Part shown: piece by piece, positions 59,073-64,000 of the stretch | How the letters are laid out: each line of letters begins with the position of its first letter | How positions within the stretch are numbered: the stretch's first letter is position 1 | NCBI GenBank assembly: GCA_035048815.1 | Contig: JAUCBN010000018.1 | Location: 13,544,001-13,608,000, forward strand | From: Abelmoschus esculentus | Taxonomy: Eukaryota > Streptophyta > Magnoliopsida > Malvales > Malvaceae | DNA length: 64,000 nt | Direction: 5' to 3' | The notes under the pieces: model-generated | The model's input: the letters and a program-made list of their open reading frames with translations, nothing else | The model's database searches: none | What the model was told of the DNA's origin: nothing | Made by a program: the position numbers and the translations under genes

Positions 59073-59281
59073 TCTTTCTTATGCTTTGCTTTTGGCTCTT
59101 AGGACTAGTTATGTTGCATTCATATTAGAACTTATGCACTTATTTCCCTATGTTTTGTTTTTATTGTTGTTGGATTTTTTTAAGTACTTTGTTTGCTATG
59201 GATTATGTTATGAACTATTATTATCCTTAATGTTATGTTTGCTTTATTTATTACCTTAGTTATCATTGATTTTGATCTAAC

Positions 59282-59445
59282 AAAAAGGGGGAAGAAGTTT
59301 TATGTTTTTTAAGTTTAACCATCCATCACTTCTTTTCCATTCATCACTTGTTTTTAAAAGTGCACATATTAAGGGGGAGTCTTTCAAAAATCTTGTTTCA
59401 AACTTAAAAATTTTAAATGGTTTTGTAATATCAAAAAGGGGAAGA
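59282..59445 (+). promoter_or_regulatory. Copia polypurine tracts
   Basis: AAAAAGGGGGAAGAAG (59282-59297), AAGGGGGAG (59371-59379) and AAAAAGGGGAAGA (59433-59445). The last ends one base before the 3' LTR and should prime plus-strand DNA. Confidence 0.8.
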
Positions 59446-59446
59446 T

Positions 59447-60599
59447 TGTAAAACTAAAGTTGATTTTGATATAACAAATAAGTGTAAGAGCTATTTTAAA
59501 ATAAATTTTTAAGTCCCTAAGTCAAAGTTTGATTTCTAAGTTAAAACCAAGAACTTTGAAATACTCTTACAAGCCATTTTTATACGAGGGTATCGATACC
59601 ATGAGGACAGGTTTCGATACACCTGGGATTTTTCAAGGCTTGTTCTTGAGATCAAGAACAGATATCGAAACAAGGTTCGATACCAAAACTTTCTACCAAC
59701 CCAGTATCGAAACAACTTGGTTAATTTTTAAATTATTTTTAATTTTAAAAAATATGACTCCTAGTATCGATACAGGTATCGATACACCCTTAATCCCAAA
59801 CGGTTATTTTCAAGTATTAAATGAGTCGACCGTTGGTGTCAATTAAATTTTGATTGATGGTTAGCCTATATCGATACAAGGTTTGATACCAAGCATCACA
59901 GAAACTTTTTGTATCGGAACAGATAATGATATACTCCTTATTAAATGTATAACGGCTCTTTCTATACTTGGCATGTTTTGAAACAGGCACCCCGTGTTTC
60001 GATACCACCTACTGCAGAGTGCATTTATGATTGAAAAATGAAGCTCCAACGTCCCTATTTACATTTCCAACAACCTCAACGGTTAGAAATCAATGAGAAG
60101 GTATAAAAAGAAGCATTTTCAACAGCATTAAGCAATTATTGAACCTCAAGCAACATCCAAGCAAATCAAATCCAACTCCAAGCACTTATTGCATATCCTA
60201 GTCTCCCCAACTTGTGATCTTAATTTGATTCTTGTAATTCTTAAGTTTGGGGAGAGTTAAATTGTATTTGGGGGCATATATTTCTTGTGAGAGAATTTCT
60301 TTTAGCCCTTTTTATTTCTTGTAGCTTCTTGAGAGGTTGAAATCAATTTTGGGTAGAAAATTGATTTGTTTGTAAAGGTTATCCCTTGAACCTAGAAAAA
60401 GGTTGAATTCAATAGTGAATTGGTTCAAAATCCTTAGTGGGAGCTAAGGTAGTGGATGTAGAGCTTGTTCAAAGCTTGAACCACTATAAATTCTTTGTTC
60501 CTCAATTCTAGCATTATTACCGAAAAGATTTACTCCATATTTTTTAAATTACCAATTCACCCCCTTCTTAGCTATCTTACAAGTTTGATCAACTCAACA
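59447..60599 (+). repeat. Copia 3' LTR, 1,153 bp
   Basis: Matches the 5' LTR with scattered substitutions and a few indels, for example around 59690-59710 and 59768-59775. TATA box at 60102-60109. The same GTATCGATAC motifs occur. Confidence 0.95.
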
Positions 60600-60609
60600 A
60601 ATATATTTT

Positions 60610-61744
60610 CTTGTCTTGTAAGATGGACGAGCAAGTACTTGTTTTGTAGTTACAGGATCGATATATTAGCAGTTTACCAATTTCTGAGATGGTACTAATT
60701 TATTTGAATTTTATTTAATAAAAATTTAATTATGTTAAAAATAATATTGTAGAAACGGAAACCCTGGGATTCGCTTCAACCAACTTCATCACGTGATGAC
60801 TTATTATATTTGAGTCCAATTTGCCTTGGTCTTGATCAATGAGTGTTCGTAGACACATGTGGTCATCGTTGTACTTTGTTACCTCTCAACGATCAATCTT
60901 CTTAACATACGACACTCGAATCTTCCATTTGCACTCTTGTCCAAATTTTACGCACTTCGCAAAGAAAGTTCGTGGGGCGGATTCAGCAACCACATAATCT
61001 ACATGTTGCATAATGCTATACTCTTTAATTGTCAATATTGCTTTATTTTTTTCGTAAAATCGAATTCCAAGAAATAATTCACCCTGCTGACTAGAATATA
61101 AATGAGGCATATCTGGAAAATCTAGCGCTCTCCTCGCTTCGAAATCCACTGAGCTCATATGATTGGGTGGTTTATAGAACGTAGTGTCATCCCCCGTTTA
61201 AACTAGTTCTCCAACACCAAAATTAGGGGCTTCTCCAACGTTATCAGGAAACAAATTAAGATTATCAATATCTTCATCTTCGCTTGAATCTTCAAGTGAG
61301 TCCCCCATGGACCTCGTAGATTCTCCCCGGTTGACATCAATGAAACGAAATTGTCTCCAACTAGATCAAATTCGTTACCAATACACATTTCACTGCTTTC
61401 TCCAACAACTTTTCTGGATGGGATAGAAATATCACGAATCTCAGCAAACAAATCAACATTTCGAATACTCATTGACTCATGCTCTACGATCATTATTTCT
61501 AAATTTGTATTATCTTCGAGAGCTATTGTGGAATATTTGACTGAAATGTTACAAAGCCACCAATATCTCAAACCATGAATTTGACCTTCAATTTTCACCG
61601 ATATCTTCTTTTTAATATTCGAAGCGTGATGTCTTTTCTAAATCTCATCTTCGTAAGACTATCATAGTCGAATTCAATACAAGCATCGGTTTTCACCATT
61701 TTTCCATTGTAATGAACATTCGCAATGAAGCTATTATTGCTCAT
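60610..61744 (-). pseudogene. mudrA-like N-terminal remnant
   Basis: mudrA encodes the MULE transposase. The minus strand opens MSNNSFIANVHYNGKMVKTD, typical of dicot MULE proteins, shifts frame near 61600 and continues (ISVKYSTIALEDNTNLEIMI). At 61158 it enters the MuDR N-terminal domain: ELFLGIRFYEKNKAILTIKE, CVKFGQECKWKIRVSYVKK, then TGA (family Trp) and EVTKYNDDHMC, DSNIISHHVMKLVEANPRVS. The DDE catalytic core is missing: the frame reaches the Copia insertion at 60604 and nothing homologous appears left of 50984. Non-autonomous as it stands. Confidence 0.75.
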
Positions 61745-62039
61745 TTTGACTACATTTTTTCGAGAAATAATATAAATAATAATACACAATAAAAAAATAA
61801 AACGAAACTAAATTTAAAAAATAATACTAACATTTTTAGATCAGAAAAATAATCCACAAATATATTCGAAATAGCTTTCTAAAACTAAACAAGTTTCCTA
61901 AAAATAAAATATTTCATCGTTCGATTTAAAAAATAAATATACATGAACAATATTCATCTAAATTATCAATCTTGGATTTTTTACACAAACAAACATTTTA
62001 CGAAACAATAATAAACTTAACATCAATATTATAAGAAAA

Positions 62040-62828
62040 AAAATAAATTTCTTAAAATACTTACAAAATTTTCTGCTTAAACTTCTCTTCTTATTCCTCC
62101 TTATTCCTCTTTACTCAAAATGATATCAAACAAAATTTTTACCATCCTCAACATATATATTTAAAATAAAAATTAATAAAATTTACTTAATTACCCCTAC
62201 ACAAATTTTAAAAATTATCAATAACTTTTAAATTAGAAAAAATTTAATACCCCTATAAAATTTTAAATTAATATACTAATTAAAAAATATCTACCTACAC
62301 TCTAAAAGCCCATAAAATATATTTTCATAGCACCCTAACACCCTTATTCAGCACCTCTGCTCTGCCCCTTCCCATCAACCACTGCCCCCTAACCCTCACG
62401 AGAACACTAGGTTCTCTGCCCCAAAAACACGCTAAAAGGTTGTCTCTGTCCCTTAAACCCACTACAAGGCTGCCATGTCTGACCTTAAACCTTGTCAAAG
62501 ACGAGTTGTAAACCTTTGGTCTTTGAACAGTACCAAATATAGGTTGCAAGACCCATGTTTTTGAACAGTGTGTCAAAGACACTCTTCAAAGACCGGTTGT
62601 AAACTCTTGGTCTTTGCTGATTTTTTTTCAAAACACTATTCAAAGTCGGGTTGTAAACCCTTAGCTTTTGTCAAAATATTTTTTTAATCAAATTACTGTT
62701 CAAAGTCGGATTGCAAGACTCAGGCCTTCTGAACGTTACAGTAATTCACAATATTTTAGGAAATAATGATATATATATGAACCATATTTTTGAAAATAAA
62801 ATTTGCAATCATAATATTTTAATAATTC
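62040..62828 (-). repeat. MULE right terminal inverted repeat
   Basis: Reverse complement of the left end in order and content. It has one more CAAAGACCGGTTGTAAAC-type unit. It stops 245 bp upstream of the RALF34-like start codon. Confidence 0.75.
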
Positions 62829-63073
62829 AATCAACGGCTAAAAACTAATACTCAATGAACCCTATCACCCAGAAGATGACAAGCTTATTTCGGATTGGTC
62901 CTGAAACGGAAGCAGGCGTTAATGGAGGGCAACGCATTGATGAGAAGCACAGCTGTAAACCAATCACCTCTCTGCTCACAGTGACCCCATTTGCCCCTCA
63001 AACAAAACCCCTTTTCATCAAAGCTCCAACCCCTTTCCCTTCTTCACCAAAGCTGTGCAATTCGTTACTGACA
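62829..63073 (+). promoter_or_regulatory. Upstream region and leader of the RALF34-like gene
   Basis: Only 245 bp separate the MULE end from the start codon. The stretch is less AT-rich than the MULE end, CT/CA-rich near the gene, and has no clear TATA box of its own; the closest TATA-like text (62769-62778) lies in the MULE end. The reading frame is open back to 62855, but the upstream residues are not family-like. Confidence 0.5.
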
Positions 63074-63463
63074 ATGGCTTCTTATTCTCTTCTCGGCAAG
63101 CTTCTTTTACCCCTTTTTATCACTTACATTGTGTTGTCAAGCTCGAAAATCAACGCCCAGGTTGAAGAAACAAGCTTGAAGCTGATGAGTGATGCTTTGG
63201 AATGGCCGCTGTCGCTGTCGCTTTACGGTGACGAGGAAGGTGACGAAGAGATGGAGGGTGAAGACGGGAATGGTTATAGTCGTAGATCTTTGTTTTGGAA
63301 GAGGATGAGGTATTACATTTCCTACGGTGCGCTTTCGGCTAATCGAATCCCCTGCCCCCCGAGATCGGGCAGGTCTTATTATACCCAGAACTGTTTCAAG
63401 GCACATGGTTCGGCTCACCCTTACTCTAGAGGATGTTCCAGGATCACCCGCTGCAGGAGATGA
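63074..63463 (+). CDS. RALFL34: RALF34-like peptide hormone precursor
   Basis: Intact 129-residue secreted precursor. Residues 1-28 form a signal peptide (LLPLFITYIVLSSS core). An acidic propeptide follows (EEGDEEMEGEDG), then the subtilase S1P-type processing site RRSL (70-73). The mature peptide of about 56 residues has the receptor-binding YISY (81-84), the family-specific GALSANRIPCPPRSGRSYY, PYSRGCS, and four cysteines (94, 107, 121, 127) expected to form two disulfides. In Arabidopsis RALF34 acts outside the cell as a ligand of the receptor kinase THESEUS1 and affects lateral root initiation; the same role here is inferred. The ATG at 63074 is chosen over an in-frame one at 62855 because it opens the signal peptide and gives the family's usual length. 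Single exon, as usual for RALFs. Composition is GC-richer than its surroundings. Confidence 0.95.
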   Translation: MASYSLLGKLLLPLFITYIVLSSSKINAQVEETSLKLMSDALEWPLSLSLYGDEEGDEEMEGEDGNGYSRRSLFWKRMRYYISYGALSANRIPCPPRSGRSYYTQNCFKAHGSAHPYSRGCSRITRCRR

Positions 63464-64000
63464 GGTATGACTTCAGTAATTTCGGGTTGAACTTTGGATT
63501 TTGCCATTTTTATGTGCTCTTGTTGTTTTAATGTGTGGATTAGCAATATGATTATGGGATGATGATGTGTACTTTGGTTAAACTACTTTAATAACGTTAT
63601 GGCCGAGATTTAAAAAGCGTTTACCTTCGTATTTTTTATTGTATTATGTTTATTGTGGTTACAGGTATAATACAAGTGCTGTGCAAATTTTTTAAACTCG
63701 TAAAATTTATTATAAATTATGATAAATATAAATAGTTTATTTTTTATGTCCTTTTGAATTTTTAACGTTTGGGATGAAATTTTCCGATAGTTATTATTTT
63801 TTGTTAATTTTTTAAAATGTATTAATATTGTTATTATTTATTGTTAACAGTTAAATTAAAGTTGTTATTGTGTGATTCTAAATTCTATCATCATTGTGCT
63901 ATTAACACTTTCAATTGATGGCATTTTATTTAAATAATAATCGTTATAGCAATCGTTGTTATTTTCTAAATTCATGGTTAGGTAGTTAATTTAGGCTTAG
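63464..64000. other. RALF34-like 3' flank
   Basis: T-rich sequence suited to a 3' UTR for about 200-300 bp, then AT-rich intergenic DNA. No further gene is seen before the window ends. Confidence 0.6.

Larger units (their letters stand above)
50984..60599 (+). mobile_element. Sirevirus-like Copia retrotransposon, complete ends, TSD AATAT
   Basis: LTRs at 50984-52129 and 59447-60599, each TGTAAAA...CTCAACA, flanked by AATAT at 50979-50983 and 60600-60604. Between them: primer-binding site, gag, protease-integrase-RT-RNase H in Copia order, a 0.9-kb spacer, an extra ORF in env position and several polypurine tracts. The extra ORF and multiple polypurine tracts are features described for the Sirevirus lineage. 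All coding regions carry stops or shifts, so the copy is inactive. Confidence 0.95.
49551..62828 (-). mobile_element. MULE with very long terminal inverted repeats, carrying a nested Copia element
   Basis: The left end (49551 on) and the reverse complement of the right end (62828 down) align: GAATTATTAAAATATT, ATATGG, ATCATTATTTCC, AATATTGTGAATT, GTTCAGAAGGC, then units with CCGACTTTGAACAGTAATT. Similarity is strong for about 300 bp and continues weakly to about 650-780 bp (GAAATTTATTTTT near 50130 and its counterpart near 62060). A mudrA-type reading frame lies on the minus strand near the right end. No 9-bp target duplication was found, so the outer ends may be off by some bases. Without the Copia insert the element would be about 3.7 kb. 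Confidence 0.8.

Noticed and set aside
62855..63073. N-terminal extension of the RALF frame by 73 codons
   Set aside because: The signal peptide begins at 63074 and the upstream residues do not resemble any RALF.

Overview
The window looks like plant nuclear DNA from a transposon-rich, probably pericentromeric or otherwise heterochromatic, dicot region. The reasons are plant-type LINEs (DUF4283 ORF1, APE-RT-RNase H ORF2), a Sirevirus-like Copia element, a Gypsy element with 3.3-kb LTRs, a MULE with very long inverted ends, a plant mobile domain (PMD) fragment, a 170-bp AT-rich satellite and a RALF peptide gene. A Malvaceae (cotton-like) source is my impression only and is not proven by the sequence. 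Only one gene looks intact (a RALF34-like peptide precursor, 63074-63463). A second single-copy-type gene (SMI1/KNR4-like, 23170-24450) is open in one frame but carries two internal stops.

Layout. 1-3472: 5' half of LINE-A (minus strand), a long leader plus ORF1. 3473-7222: about 22 copies of a 170-bp satellite with higher-order structure. 7223-14085: two LINEs fused head to tail on the minus strand (LINE-B and 5'-truncated LINE-C), the latter split by a 991-bp solo LTR with a perfect 5-bp target duplication. 14137-17684: AT-rich DNA with a decayed PMD gene, a minisatellite and a MULE-like terminal block. 17685-22343: LINE-D (minus), nearly full coding capacity apart from a few nonsense codons. 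23170-24450: the SMI1/KNR4-like pseudogene. 25530-25993: a GAGCTCG-rich element. 26066-33795: LINE-E (minus), both ends present but most of ORF1 lost. 33796-39767: AT-rich DNA with weak retroelement traces. 39768-41120: an LTR/primer-binding-site fragment followed directly by pieces of host genes, including two segments resembling importin-5. 41268-49416: Gypsy element (minus) with TSD ATTAT and a large deletion. 49551-62828: a MULE with long inverted ends, into which a complete Sirevirus-like Copia element (50984-60599, TSD AATAT) has inserted. 62829-64000: the RALF34-like gene and flanks.

The genes do not form a pathway. The story is nested insertion: solo LTR in LINE-C, Copia in MULE, LINE in satellite, and the MULE end 245 bp upstream of the RALF start codon. 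Many frames are continuous but punctuated by stops explainable by C-to-T or G-to-A changes (TGG to TAG/TGA, CAG to TAG, CAA to TAA), as expected for methylated, silenced DNA. The points most worth a second look are the host-gene capture behind an LTR, the LINE copies that keep only the tail of ORF1, the env-position ORF of the Copia element, the palindrome clusters shared by two unrelated LTR families, and the MULE end at the RALF promoter.
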